Assembly: GCA_029851415.1 (NCBI GenBank)
Contig: CM056743.1
Location: 73,057,186-73,121,185 of the forward strand
From: Eretmocerus hayati
Taxonomy: Eukaryota > Arthropoda > Insecta > Hymenoptera > Aphelinidae
DNA length: 64,000 nt
Direction: 5' to 3'
The notes beneath the pieces are model-generated. The model was not told where the DNA came from. It searched no databases and worked only from the letters and a program-made list of their open reading frames with translations. Of the stretch, positions 21,581 through 34,546 are shown in pieces. Within the stretch, counting starts at the first letter, position 1, and the number at the start of each line of letters is the position of its first letter. The position numbers were made by a program, and so were the translations under genes.

Positions 21581-23865
21581 GGGTATTATCGCGATGACTT
21601 ACCCGGAACGTGTTATGACCTTGCCATTCAACGAGCAAGCTCCAAATCACCCCACTCAAATTTTCCTACACATATGGTATTAAATATACTTGGTTGTGAA
21701 GTTTCAGTTCGGCCCGTCAACTCATCTTTTTTAGTTTTAAAGAATAAGGGTCGAAATGTCAATTTCGTGCATTGTTATATTAGCAGTTTGACGTATACCT
21801 CCGCCGCGGCGCCAGCGTTGGAATTAGAGATGGCTGTGGGTATCCTCGAATTCTTCCGTCAAAGTACAATATTGAACCAACAATTCTTCATAGGTTTCAT
21901 GTCCAGAATATTCAGTTTAGTCTCCTAGTTATGTGCCTCAATCTTTTTATAGGATTTTCACTGAAAATGAGACATTTTTTAAAGTGCTCACCGCGCCTGG
22001 ATTCACTCGAGGTCGCTTTGTCGCGGACGAAATTTTGAGGAAAGATGTCAAAGAATTAGATCGGAACTCGAGAAAATGCCCAGAATGAAAGTTCTGAATA
22101 CTGCATGTACATTAGGGTGAGCCGAAAAAGGGCTTTATTCGAGAGTCTATACGCCCTAGCGTGGAAATGTTGTGTTTGTACATATACATGTGAAAAAAAT
22201 TTCGGTGGACGCTGAGGAATGAGATTTTAGGTCCCAGCAAGAGCCATCAAGCTTTTATCAAAAATTAACACAGGTTTGAATGGGAATGTGCCTAAGTCGG
22301 CACTCTCTTCTTCCTAACTTTTCTCGCATTTCTGGCGTATCCAAGCATTTTTCAACGTACTTTAGCTCATTCCAAAGCTTGTTCCAAATTCTACAAAATG
22401 TGCTAAAGTACGTCCAATTTCAGACGACCAGAGGAAATCTATCTCAACTTCTCTAAAAAGTGATCATTATCAGAAATTCCAAAAATAGGGCGATTCTCTC
22501 TCCAAACTTTGCTTGTATTTCAGGTGCATCTGAACATTCTTCAACGTGTTTCAATCCATTTTTAAGCTTGTCACCAAACCTACAAAATGAGCTAAAGTAC
22601 GTCCAATTTCGACTAACCCGAGCCAATCTATCTCAATTTTTCTAAATAGTGATTGGTTTTGAAAAATCCGGAAATAAGTGACTTCTCCCCTCCGCCTCGC
22701 TCCTTCGAAAACTTGAAATGGAAAAATTGAGATAGATTGGCTCGGATTAGTCGAAATGGGACGTACTTCAGCTCATTTTGTAGGTTTTGTGATAAGCATA
22801 GAAATGGATTGAAACACGTTGAAGAATGTTCAGATGCACCAGAAATATAAGCAAAGTTTGAACTGAGAATTGCCCTGTTATTGGAATTTTCAATAATGAT
22901 CACTTCCTGGAAAAATTGAGATAGATTTCCTCTGGTCAGTTGAAATTGGACGTACTTCAACACATTGTGTGGGATTTGGAACAAGCTTCAAAATGAGCTA
23001 AAGTACGTTGAAAAATGCTTGGATGCGCCGGAAATGCTAGCAAAGTTAGGAAGAAAAGAGTGCCGAATTAGGCACATTCCCATTTAAACCTGCATTAATT
23101 TTGATAAAAGCTTGATGGATCTTTTTGGGACCTAAAATCTCATTTCTTAGCGTCCAGCAGAATTTTTTTCCCATGTATATGTACAAACACAACATTTCCA
23201 CGCTACAGAGTATCGATTTTCGAAAGAAGCCCTTTTCGGCCCACCCTAATGTACATTCGTGACCGAAAATTAGCCATGTAATTAACTTTTTCGCGATTCT
23301 GTCAGTTCATACCATGTTACCCCCTAAAAGTCAATTCATCTAGGCGGAAACAACTTTCAAGTGTGATGGAAATAGATAGAATCTGCGCGAGGAAATTTCT
23401 ACGTCAACTTCATTATTTTTGCGGAAGAATTTAAGGGCAAAATTTCAGTTTCATGCATGTCAGTTCCATGCATTCTGAAGTCGTCCCCTGGGATACTCAA
23501 TAGCACGAAAAGGAGATAGGAATGAAATTGTCTGCTCCAGAGCATGTATATCCTACTCAAATCAACCATATAAATACGAATTTCTAGGCCATTTGGTCCC
23601 ATTGGGTCAGGATTTCTCGCTAGACAATAAATTGTCAAAAACCGCAAATGTCAGTTCCGTGTACTACTTTCCCGATGTCTTATACACGTGAAAATGGCAT
23701 ATACCATTCTAGCTCGTTGCAAAAAAAATTCTGCATATGTTTCATCGCATATTATCACTCAATGAACGTAAAGGAATGTGACAAGTTGGGATAGACATGC
23801 GGGGCATCAATTTTCAACTTCTGAATTTTTGGGTACAAAACGGGTAAGTTATCGCGATAATACCC
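21581..23865. mobile_element. DNA element with ~25-bp terminal inverted repeats
   Basis: GGGTATTATCGCGATGACTT at 21,581 is mirrored by AAGTTATCGCGATAATACCC ending at 23,865. The ends interrupt the GGAATATTTC-type repeat, as an insertion should. No transposase ORF is present, so it is non-autonomous. Target duplication was not resolved. It contains a second foldback (22,106-23,255). Confidence 0.6.
22106..23255. mobile_element. Foldback element, 1.15 kb, nested
   Basis: TGTACATTAGGGTGAGCCGAA at the left end is mirrored by its complement at 23,255, and the arms (about 540 bp each) match almost to the centre near 22,680. The palindrome of two mirrored ORFs (22,460-22,645 plus, 22,628-22,984 minus) is not coding evidence. 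The terminal motif also appears near 1894. Confidence 0.75.
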
Positions 23866-24915
23866 ATATATAAACCTTTAGCAAGCTTACTTCGAACATT
23901 TTTGGAAGTTCCCTGAAAGCTTTTTCGAAAGTTCCTATGTGGAAAAGCTCCTTGGGATATTACTAAAAGATTTTTAAAAGGTTTCTGGCACGTTTTTGGA
24001 ATGTTCCTGATTTGTTTCTGAAGTTTTTAAAAAATATTTCTGAAATGTTTCTGGAACGTTTTCGGCAGGTTTCTGGGAAATTCCTAGGAGCTCTATCGTA
24101 TAGCATCTTCGATTCAATATCATTCTCAGCTATTCCTGCAATATTTCACTGGCAATATGTCATCAATCTTGATTCAGAGAAAATATTGTAAGGTTTCTGA
24201 AAGGTTGCTAGAAGATTTGAAAGCAATATACCAAAAGGATGGCTTTCAAGTATCCCATGAATATTTGACTGCCAAGTTAAGCAACCTCGCGCTAAAAAGT
24301 TCAGAAAGATTCCTCAAATTTCCCAGAAATATTACAAATTCGTTTGAACAAATTATAGAGTAATAACTTAATTCGATTCGTGTTCAGCGACCCTCAAAAA
24401 CCCCGAGTTATATTGTTCCGGGTTTTACCATTGTCCACCAAGGCCGAACAGGATTTTTTCGCTCAGATTATTTAAAGAACTTTGTTTGAACACATTGTAG
24501 AGTAATAATTCCATCGGATTCAAGTTCAGCGAACCTCAAAACCCTTTGAATATATTTATTCAGATTTTTCCATTTTTTACCAAGGCCGAAAACATTTTTT
24601 CCGCTTAAATTGTTCACACAACTTTGTTTAAACAAATTGTAGAGGAATAATTCCACCGGATTCGAGTTCAGCGACCCTCAAAACCCCCGAGATATAATTT
24701 TCCGCATTTTTCCATTGTTCACCAAGGCCAAAAATAAATTTTCATTGGATTGAGCGGCTCTCATGCAGATGCTTTGGAATATATTTTTCAAGGTTCCTTA
24801 TTGTTCACCGAGACCGGGAAGGAATATCGAAGAATCGTCCCATTCAAAATCTTCGACGGATCGGAATAACTCTTTCAAGTATGGCTTTTATGAGTCACCA
24901 GGTAACCTGACTCGC

Positions 24916-24982
24916 TGGCCACGAGGATAAGGTGTCCGACTTCTAACCGGAAGGTCGTGGGTTCGAATCCCACCATCGGCCA
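24916..24982 (+). repeat. tRNA-Arg(TCT)-like sequence in right foldback arm
   Basis: Mirror of 17,492-17,559: TGGCCACGAGGATAAGG, an anticodon loop CTTCTAA, and an intact GTGGG-TTCGAAT-CCCAC T arm. The 5' acceptor strand does not pair with the 3' one. It is intact in both arms except for one or two changes. Confidence 0.6.
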
Positions 24983-25136
24983 CGGGTGTCAACAGTGGAA
25001 AGGCCGGTGATAGTTTTCTTTCATTTTTGAGCCATTCTCATCTTTTTTTTCTTCTTCAGACTCTTCTAGGTGCGTTCCAGGAAGTAAAATGAATATTCGG
25101 TAATTTGCAATTCTGGGTAAACGATCCCCTGATAAG

Positions 25137-25278
25137 TTGGCTGATTAATCAGCCGATTAATCAGCTGATTTTTTGGGTGATATTTTGGCATGCTTAATCA
25201 GCTGATTAATCACCCGATTAATCAGGCGATTTATCAGCGGATTAATCAGCTGATTAATCACCCGATTTTTTCGGCAGG
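25137..25278. repeat. Subterminal CTGATTAATC repeat cluster
   Basis: Ten or so overlapping copies of the self-complementary phrase CTGATTAATCAG and near variants, mirrored at 17,250-17,335. Such arrays near element ends commonly bind the transposase; here this is inferred only from position. Confidence 0.65.
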
Positions 25279-25377
25279 GTCGCTTGCTCCAGCGCACTTA
25301 TCTCGTGCGCAGGCTCACTCATACACACACGCAATGTACACCGCGTACAATAAGTATAGCTATATGTATACCCAACA
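25279..25377 (-). mobile_element. Gypsy 3' LTR, proximal part
   Basis: On the minus strand the LTR starts TGTTGGGTATACATATAGC directly after the polypurine tract. It is cut at 25,279 by the 8-kb foldback element and resumes at 17,231. Confidence 0.65.
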
Positions 25378-25391
25378 TCTCCCCCTGAGGG
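25378..25391 (-). promoter_or_regulatory. Polypurine tract of the Gypsy element
   Basis: The minus strand reads CCCTCAGGGGGAGA immediately before the TGTTGGG LTR start, the position and composition of a plus-strand primer for reverse transcription. Confidence 0.65.
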
Positions 25392-25572
25392 AAAAAAATC
25401 TTCTTTTTCTGATTTCATTTTTCAGTATGTACGGGGTGTAAGAATTCAAACGTAAAAATCTCTTTCTTTTATGACAATGAAAATTCCTGTACAGAGAATC
25501 GTATGGGATAAGGAAAAAAAAATCTAATTTTTTTCCGTATAGATCTTGTAAATAGGAAATGTAAATGAAAAT

Positions 25573-25649
25573 CTAAGGTTGTACGTTCACATCAAAGTCG
25601 CGCAGATGTCCGGGTAGACGAATTTCACGTCGTGGTCTAGCCAACGGCG
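25573..25649 (-). pseudogene. Gypsy pol, last ~26 codons
   Basis: Minus-strand frame CAPLARPRREIRLPGHLRDF continues to a TAG at 25,573. It has the APLRRS-R-RPP-L-DF form that ends many Gypsy Pol polyproteins. It is the continuation of the pol fragment at 61,694-62,197; the Polinton (25,650-61,693) lies between the two halves. Confidence 0.65.
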
Positions 25650-26034
25650 CACACTGGGAACATATACAAATTTTTTCCGGACCATCTCTCACAACCGAAC
25701 CGGACAAGCTTTGACCAAGTGAGTTAGCTCGATGACTTCGTCAACTCTTCTTCTTCAAAGGAAAAGTTCTCAAATTAGTGACGGATCAAAATTTTTCCCG
25801 TGATAGTAGCGAATCTAAAGGAAAATCTGCACCCGTTACACTATCTCTTCAAAATCTCAACTTTGCTAGTAAATCCGCTTCAATTGGCTTCATCAGCTAT
25901 CGAGATGATTCAAATGGGCTTCTCTTTGGAATTTCCTCAGCTACACGATGCGCGATGCCTTTTTTGTCCTAAACTCAATGGGGAGGGGTGGGGGGCGATA
26001 AACGCCCCCCCCCCCCAATAACAACGGAATTTCA
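25650..26034. repeat. Polinton left TIR, outer part
   Basis: Reverse complement of 60,110-60,309 plus 61,496-61,693. It includes a run of 13-14 C (about 26,004-26,017), matched by a G run at 60,129-60,141. Confidence 0.85.
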
Positions 26035-29000
26035 CCGAAACAAAACAATCACGTGATGAGTCCCTCGTTCTACTGCCAACTTTAACACACTTGGAGTACA
26101 TTCTAGGACCCTTGAGTTAAAATTTGGGCCTATCCCCGAACCTGGGAATCACTGCTATGAATTTCGAGAGCGATTTTTAGCCAAAAACATGTTATAGACA
26201 CTGTATATTTGACCAAAATCGTTGATTCTGAATCAATGATCGTTCTGCTGCCTCCTGAAAAACAATAGCGATGAATTCTGGGATAAATTTACGAGATTTT
26301 TAGCTAACTCTCGAATTTAGAAATTGCTGTTGAGATTGTTGGGGTAAGTTTTGAGCTAAAAACGGTTGAAAATGCCTTACCGCCTGATCAAAGTCATGGA
26401 TTTTAGCTCGGATTTTCTACTACTGCCAGCTCAAAAACACTCGGAGTGCACTCTAAAATGACTGAACATGATTTTGACGTCAATCCCGAGTCTCAAACTT
26501 ACTGCAGTATTTTTATGACCGATATCAGGCCAGAAAAGCTACAAAAAAAATTGACGTTTGGGAAAAAACTATGAATTTTAGATGGAGAAGAACTCTACTG
26601 CCAACAAGTTAAGGCTTGACGTACATTCCAGTCCTCCCTCACAAAATTTCAAGCTCAAGCCCGAATCTGGGAATTGCTGCTGAGAGCTCTGAGATCGATT
26701 CTGAGCGAAAAGCGTGAGATGAATCGGGCAAATTTTTGCGTAATTATGAATCATAGGTTGGAAACCGCTCTACTGCCACATGAAAAATGGTCACATCACA
26801 ATCCAGGGTTGAACAGCAAAATTTTAAGCCTAATCTGAGATCTGGGGATAACTTCTGAGAGTACTGGGATCGATTCCAATACGGCATGTGCCAGGAGTGT
26901 GTCACTAGCGTTGCAAATCATCCCGATTGGCCGATTTTAGCTCGGAATTCCTATTTTTGCCAGCTTAGAAATACTTGGAGTATACTCTGTGATCACTCGG
27001 CAAGATTTTGACACTGATACCGAGTCCGAGAACTGCTGCAGTGAGATCCAGTGCCGGTATTGGGTCGATAAAGGCTCAGAGATACGGCATTTTTGGCGCA
27101 AAATGATGATATTTAGGTGAATAAAAGAAGTACTGCCAACTAATCAACAATTGGAACCAATTCTAGATCTCACTCACAGAATTTTGCGCCCAATCTCACC
27201 CCCGAGAATCGCAGCTAAGAGCACTGAGATCAATCCTTATCCAGCAGCATTTCAGAAAGGTAGAGAATTCTCGCATGATCGTGGATTATAGGGCGGAAAT
27301 CGTCCTACTGCCACCTCAACAGCAATCGAGAAACATTTTGGGATCATTTGATGTGATTTTGAACAGAACCTCGATTCTTTATATATCTGCTGAGAGCTTT
27401 GACATCGATTCTGAGGCAGAGATTGCGAAGTGGCACTAGAAATGAGCTAGATCTAATGATTCTAACTCCCAATAAGTACTACTGCCACCCCAAGGATACA
27501 TACAGCGAAATCTAGGATCATAGACGGGAATTTCTAGCCAAATCCTGCATCTGAAAATTGCTGCAGAGAAATTCCAGATGCATATTGAGCCCAGTATTGT
27601 CGTGAATTACAGTCGATCTGATGAAGAATAGTTGAATATTTTCCTTCAATTCTACTACTGCCAAGGTAAGTACCATTCCATCTCGTTACAAGTCCAAAAG
27701 TGAATATTTTGAGCCCGGTGTCGTGCCCCCGAATCACTGCAGTGTGATCTGCAATCAAGATTGAGCCGAAATCATTGGGAATCCGTCCGGATCCCACGGA
27801 GAATGACGAGTTTCAGGAGGGGAACCATACTACTGCCAACTCGAGAACGATCTTATCGAGTTCCAAATATGCCAGTGAATTTTTTGGGCACATTCCCGTG
27901 TCTCAAAACTACTGCAATCCGATCTGAGAACCATATTCAGGCCAGAGTACTCGCAAATCAGCGCGGGTCATACAAAAGAAGACGGAATCTAGGTCGTAAA
28001 TCCTACTCCTTCGAACTTGAGAATAAATACAAGACATTTTTAGTATAGCTGCGGGTATTTTGGGCCCGATCCTGAGTCTGGCGATAACTGCAGTGCGATC
28101 TGCGATCGGTATTGGGCCCAGAATTGTGGGAAACTTCTGCGGATCCTACAGAAAATGGCGATTTCTAGGGGGTAAATCGTACTACTGCCAATTTCATCAG
28201 AAATCCAATTCATTTTTGAATCGACTAGAAACATTCTAAGCCGAGCCTCGTCGCTCAGAATCACTGCAGTGCGATTTAAAACCCGAATTAGGCCCTGAAA
28301 CGTTGGAAATTCATGCGGATTCCACGGGAAATGATGGGGTTCAGAATGGAAATCGTAATACTGCTAAACCGCGAGCGATCCCACCGTATTCCATGTTTGT
28401 CGGTCAATATTTTGGGCCCGTTCCCATGGCTCAGAGTTACTGCAGTGCGATCTGAGATCGGTATTGGGCCCAGAATCATCGGGAATGATCACAAATCGTA
28501 TTCAGAATCATGAATTCTAGGGGGTAAATCCTATTCCTGCCAACTCAATGAGGAATCCAGTTGATTTTGGGATCGGATAGGAATATTTTGAGCCCAGTCC
28601 CGTCACTCAGATCCACTGCAGTGCGATGTAAAGCCTGTATTGAGCCCCGGATCGTTTGAAATCCGTGCGGATCCCACGGAAAATGATCAATCTTAGGACG
28701 GAAATCGTACTACTGCGACCCTTAAAAGCAACCCAGCACATTTGGAATTAGAAAAGGAATATCTTGGACCCAGTCCCGTTATTCAGATTCACTCCAGTGC
28801 GATCTGCGATCGGTATTGGGCCCAGAATCGTCGGGAACTCCTGCGAATCCTACAGAAAATGACGATTTCTAGGGGACGAATCGTACTACTGCCAACTGGA
28901 TGATGAATCCAGTACATTTCGGGATTGACAAGGAATATTTTGGGCCCGTTCCCATGTCTCAGAGTTACTGCAGTGCGATCTGAGATCGGTATTGTGCCCA

Positions 29001-32000
29001 GAATCGTCGAAAACTTCTGCGGATCCTACAGAAAATGACGATTTCTCGGAGGTGAATCGAACCACTGCCAACTGGATAATGAACTTTGTACATTTCGGGA
29101 TTAACTAAAAATTCTTTGGGCCCAAGCCTATCACTCAGATCCACTGCAGTGCGACCTGAGATCGGTATTGGGCCCAGAATCGTCGGAAACTCCTGCGGAT
29201 CCTTTTTGAGTTTTGTTTTTGATAAAGCTCAAACATTGAGACAAAGTATCTTATTGAATGAGAGTGAATGTACTCAATTGTTGATGACGATATTCTTTCC
29301 GAATAATTAATTCAAAAAACTATGTACTGACTCGGAAAAATATGTGGAAGTTTCTAGAATAATATGGTAGGATTCATGTTGACCACTGTCTCAAAAGTAG
29401 GATACTTCTCAATCAAAAAAAATGTTGAATATTGAAAATATTACAAATTTGTATAATAAATTGTTAGACGGATTCTGTGTATTCCATTTCGAAATCTTAT
29501 CCTAATCACACTGTATTTGGATGATTATTCAAATCTTGAGATTGATGCCTGTATAATGATTTGAGATTCCTCTCATTAAGACTCTTGAGAAGGAATCTCA
29601 TCCAAAATTTCAACACTAATATACTGAATCACGAATATTCAAATGACTTGAGCTTCAATCTTTAGTCATAGAATTTGACGATGATACTTTCCATGGAGTC
29701 TGTTTTTTCACCTTGGAAAGGACCCCGCCATAAATCATAGAATTTTGGGTTTCAGCTGATCCTGTCCATTTGGTAATCGAACGATAGATTTTGACGAGCT
29801 GAATAAAAGACTAAATGGGCGCAAGAACCGATAACGTATCATTTTTGAGTAATTCGTGATGAAAGTTGCTTGGGCTTGCAAGCTAAGGTATAGGGTTATG
29901 CGATGTTTACGAGATACTGTACGCATTAGAATTCTATGTTAGCCTGCTGATTCCATCTTGTGAAACTCGCAATACAATTGCAAAGGAATTCATCAGTTGT
30001 TTAATATTATTTTACCTTCGCTTTTCGTAGGTCTTAGCAATGAAAATAGTCCAAAAACGCTCGAGTTCGAAAGAGAGAAGTCAGAGGGATTTTCTGCAGA
30101 GGTTTAGCAGGACTGTGAAATAGCTCGCCCTTGCGCTTCAGAGAAGCTTTTCCGAAGAGAGCTCCTCCAAAAAGAGTCAACATGTCTTAGTCAAAGATTC
30201 GCAGGCATTCAACGAATGCCGCACGCATCGATTGGAAATGAGTGCTGGAAAACGTTTCGGGGAATTCAATAAATCGATCTATTTAAGGACACTGTTATTT
30301 CGCATAAGATGGTTGCTCGGGGATTGGCAGAGTCTGTTGATAATGAAGAACCGATTTTAAGACTCTTCTTTGAGTACTTTTCTGTGCAAGGGCGAGCTAT
30401 ATCACAGCCACGTTGGACTTGCAGGCAATCCCTTCATTTGCTCTTCCAAACTCTAGCGATTATCGACTATTTTGAAATGCAATTTTAGAAGAGCGAAGTC
30501 CGAATAATCTCGAATTACTCATCAACTGTTTGCAAATATATTGCGGGTCTCACAAGATGAACAATGAGCAAACTAACAAGGAAATCGAGTGCGTGGCGCA
30601 TCTTGTGAACATGACATAACCCTATTTGAGCTTGCAAGCTCGGGCGACTTTTGTCACGATTACTCAAAAACGATACGTTGTCGGTCCTTGCACCCATTGA
30701 GATTTTTATTCAGCTCATCTTAGTACGATTTCCGTCCTAAGATTGATCATTTCCCGTGGGATCCGCACGGATTTCCGACGATCCGGGGCCCAATACAGGT
30801 TTTACATCGCACTGCAGTGGATCTGAGTGACGGCACTGGGCTCAAAATATTCCTATTCGATCTTAAAATCAACTGAATTCCTCATTGAGTTAGCAGGAAT
30901 AGGATTTACCCTCTAGAATTCATGATTCTGAATACGATTTGTGATCGTTTCCGATGATTCTGGGCCCAATACCGATCTCAGATCGCACTGCAGTAACTCT
31001 GAGCCATGGGAACGGGCCCAAAATATTCTTTGTCAATCCCGGAGTGTACTGGACTCATCATCCAGTTGGCAGTAGTACGATTCGCCCCCTAGAAATCGTC
31101 GTTTTCTGTAGGATTCGCAGGAGTTACCGATGATTCTGAGCTCAATACCGATCGCAGATCGCACTCCAAAGGATCTGAGTGACGGGACTGGGCCCAAAAT
31201 ATTTCTCTTTTAATTCAAAATGTGCTGGGTCGCTTTTGAGAGTCACAGTAGTACGATTTCCGTCCTAAGATTGATCATTTTCCGTGGGATCCGCACGGAT
31301 TCCCGACGAGCCGGGGCCCAATACAGGTTTGACATCGCACTGCAGTGGATCTGAGTGACCGGACTGGGCTCAAAATATTCCTATCCGATCCCAAAATCAA
31401 CTGGATTTCTCATTGAGTTGGCAGGAATAGGATTTACCCCCTAGAATTCATGATTCTGAATACGATTTGTGATCATTTCCGATGATTCTGGGCCCAATAC
31501 CGATCTCAGATCGCACTGCAGTAACTCTCAGCCATGGGGAGGGGCCCAAAATATTGACCGACAAACATGGAATACGGTGGGATCGCTCGCGGTTCGGCAG
31601 TATTACGATTTCCATTCTGAACCCCATCATTTCCCGTGGAATCCGCATGAATTTCCAACGTTTCAGGGCCTAATTCGGGTTTTAAATCGCACTGCAGTGA
31701 TTCTGAGCGACGAGGCTCGGCTTAGAATGTTTCTAGTCGATTCAAAAATGAATTGGATTTCTGATGAAATTGGCAGTAGTACGATTTACCCCCTAGAAAT
31801 CGCCATTTTCTGTAGGATCCGCAGAAGTTTCCCACCATTCTGGGCCCAATACCGATCGCAGATCGCACTGCAGTTATCGCCAGACACAGGATCGGGCTCA
31901 AAATACCCGCAGCTATACTAAAAATGTCCTGGATCCATTCTCAAGTTGGAGGGAGTAGGATTTACGACCTAGATTCCGTCTTCTTTTATATGACCCGCGC

Positions 32001-33927
32001 TGATTTGCGAGTACTCTGGCCTAAATACGGTTCTCAGATCGGACTGCAGTAGTTTTGAGACACGGGAATGTGCCCAGAAAATTCACTAGCATATTTGGAA
32101 CTCGATAAGATCGTTCTCGAGTTGGCAGTAGTATGGTTCCCCTCCTGAAACTCGTCATTCTCCGTGGGATCCGGACGGATTTCCAATGATTCCGGCCCAA
32201 TCTTGATTGCAGATCATACTGCAGTGATTCGGGGGCATGACACCGGGCTCAAAATATTCACTTCTGGACTTGTAACGAGATGGAATGGTACTTACCTTGG
32301 CAGTAGTAAAATTGAAGAAAAATATTCAACTATTCCTCATCAGATCGACTGTAATTCACGACAGTACTGGGCTCAATATGCATCTGAAATTTCTCTGCAG
32401 CAATTTTCAGATGCAGGATTTGTCTAGAAATTTCCGTCTATGATCCTAGATTTCACTGTATGTATTCTTGGGGTGGCAGTAGTACTTATTGGGAGTTAGA
32501 ATCATCAGATCTAGCTCATTTCTAGTGCCACTCCGCAATTTCTGCCTCAGAATCGATCTCGAAGCTCTCAGCAGACATATGAAGAATCGAGATTCTGTTC
32601 AAAATCACGTCAAATGTTCCCAAAATGTTTCTCGATTGCTGTTCAGGTGGCAGTAGGACGATTTCCGCCTTATAAACCACGATCATGCGAGAATTCCCTA
32701 CCTTTCTGAAATGCTGCTGGATAAGGATTGATCTCAGTGCTCTTAGCTGCGATTCTCGGGGGTGAGATTGGGCGCAGAATTCTGTGAGTAAGATCTAGAA
32801 TTGGTTCCAATTGTTGATTAGTTGGCAGTACTTCTTTTATTCACCTGAATATCATCATTTTGCGCCAAAAATGCCGTATCTGTGAGCCTTTATCGACCCG
32901 ATACCGGCACTGGATCTCACTGCAGCAATTCTTGGACTCGGTATCAGTGTCAAAATCTTGCCGACTGATCACAGAGTATACTCCAAGTATTTCTAAGCTG
33001 GCAACAATAGGAATTCCGAGCTAAAATTGGCCAATCGGGATGATTTGCAACGCTAGTGACACACTCATGGCACATACCGTATTGGAATCGATCCCAGTAC
33101 TCTCAGAAATTATCCCCAGATCTCAGATTAGGCTTAAAATTTTGCTGTTCATCCCTGGATTGTGATGTGACCATTTTTCATGTGGCAGTAGAGCGGTTTC
33201 CAACCTATGATTCATAATTACGCAAAAATTTGCCCGATTCATCTCACGCTTTTTGCTCAGAATCGATCTCAGAGCTCTCAGCAGCAATTCCCAGATTCGG
33301 GCTTGAGCTTGAAATTTTGTGAGGGAGGACTGGAATGTACGTCAAGCCTTAACTTGTTGGCAGTAGAGTTCTTCTCCATCTAAAATTCATAGTTTTTTCC
33401 CAAACGTCAATTTTTTTTGTAGCTTTTCTGGCCTGATATCGGTCATAAATCATCCTGCAGTGAGTTTGAGACTCGGGATTGACGTCAAAATCATGTTCAG
33501 TCATTTTAGAGTGCACACCAAGTGTTTTTGAGCTGGCAGTAGTAGAAAATCCGAGCTAAAATCCATGACTTTGATCAGGCGGTGAGGCATTTTCAACCGT
33601 TTTTAGCTCAAAACTTACCCCAACCATCTCAACAGCAATTTCTAAATTCGAGAGTTAGCTAAAAATCTCGTAAATTTATCCCAGAATTCATCGCTATTGT
33701 TTTTCAGGAGGCAGCAGAACGATCATTGATTTAGAATCAACGATTTTGGTCAAATATACAGTGTCTATAACATGTTTTTGGCTAAAAATCGCTCTCGAAA
33801 TTCATAGCAGTGATTCCCAGGTTCGGGGATAGGCCCAAAATTCAACTCAAGGGTCCCAAAATGTACTCCAAGTGTATTAAAGTTGGCAGTAGAACGAGGG
33901 ACTCGTCACGTGAATGTTTTGTTTCGG
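26035..33927. mobile_element. 7.9-kb foldback element built of ~175-bp units
   Basis: Ends read CCGAAACAAAAC and its complement. The arms (26,035-29,200 and 30,720-33,927, about 3.2 kb each) are reverse complements. Each arm is a row of about 18 degenerate ~175-bp units carrying TACTGCCAACT (for example 26,593, 26,770, 27,131, 27,305, 27,480, 27,655, 27,833) and, in the inner units, GGGCCCA and CACTGCAGTGCGATCT (28,263, 28,438, 28,615, 28,790, 28,968, 29,143). No transposase ORF exists. The right Polinton TIR lacks this element, so it inserted after the Polinton did. Confidence 0.85.
29201..30719. other. Spacer of the 7.9-kb foldback, with internal inverted segments
   Basis: AT-rich and unlike the 175-bp units. 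It has its own inverted pieces: 29,800-29,935 against 30,600-30,720 (shared AGCTTGCAAGCT and TAACCCTAT phrases) and about 30,110-30,135 against 30,385-30,410 (CTCGCCCTTGC/GCAAGGGCGAG). I see no gene. Confidence 0.5.
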
Positions 33928-34546
33928 TAAAATAGTAGTGGAGCTATGAGAGTTCCAGACTCACCTTTTGCAATCAACCTTCAACATCAGCTATCGTCTC
34001 TCCTAGGAGACGATGACTCTGACAATCTATGTTTGACGAGCACTCTTCCAACCTCGAGGTTGGTAAAACGATCTCCGATCAGCACCTACTTGACCTCCAG
34101 TAGACGATCATCATCTCCAGATCTCTCCAAGGTCGAGTATGCCCCGCCCGCGCAATGAGCACAGCGTAAATGTATATCTATATTCACGTATCGCGATACG
34201 CCTATATAGGTATACATCGACTGTACGAATCACTCCGCATCGGTCTTGATGCAGGGTTATTGTGTCCCCAGCAGTCTCGCCTCTCACATGTACAGACTCG
34301 CGCGCAGCAGAGCTCTCCCTTCCCTCGCTCCAGCGCCTCTCTCTCTCAGCATTTAGATGGAATACGATTCATTCACCTGTGTCGCGCGCAACGGAGCTCT
34401 CTCTTTCCTTTCTCCAACATTCCTTCTCGTTCAGTTCAACTTTGTGGTATGGAACGATATAAGCATACATCTTCGATATATGCAATGGAGTTGCTGCTCT
34501 TCCAACAATTGAAACTACACGATATATATGCATCGAGTATGCGGAG
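33928..34546. repeat. Polinton left TIR, inner part
   Basis: Reverse complement of 59,512-60,112. It includes TCTCCTAGGAGACGATGACTC and the phrase TATCGCGATACG. The homology stops at GTATGCGGAG, which marks the inner TIR border on both sides. ORFs here (33,946-34,158, 34,170-34,643) are open in both TIR copies but lack any recognisable domain. Confidence 0.85.

Larger units (their letters stand above)
17232..25278. mobile_element. 8-kb foldback element with ~1-kb inverted arms
   Basis: Arms 17,232-18,240 and 24,380-25,278 are reverse complements. The outermost ends read CCTGCCGAAAAAAATCGGG and its complement. Next come clusters of the palindromic phrase CTGATTAATCGG/CTGATTAATCAG, then a tRNA-Arg-like segment, then three or four ~142-bp units containing GGCCTTGGTGAACAATGG. 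Subterminal repeats inside long inverted arms are typical of foldback elements. No transposase is seen; the interior is filled with other inserted elements. Confidence 0.8.

Noticed and set aside
21377..21928. 183-codon ORF
   Set aside because: It crosses the border of the TIR element at 21,581, so it is a chance join of two repeats.
31469..31921. 150-codon ORF in the 7.9-kb foldback
   Set aside because: Spans several 175-bp repeat units, and the mirror arm breaks the frame.
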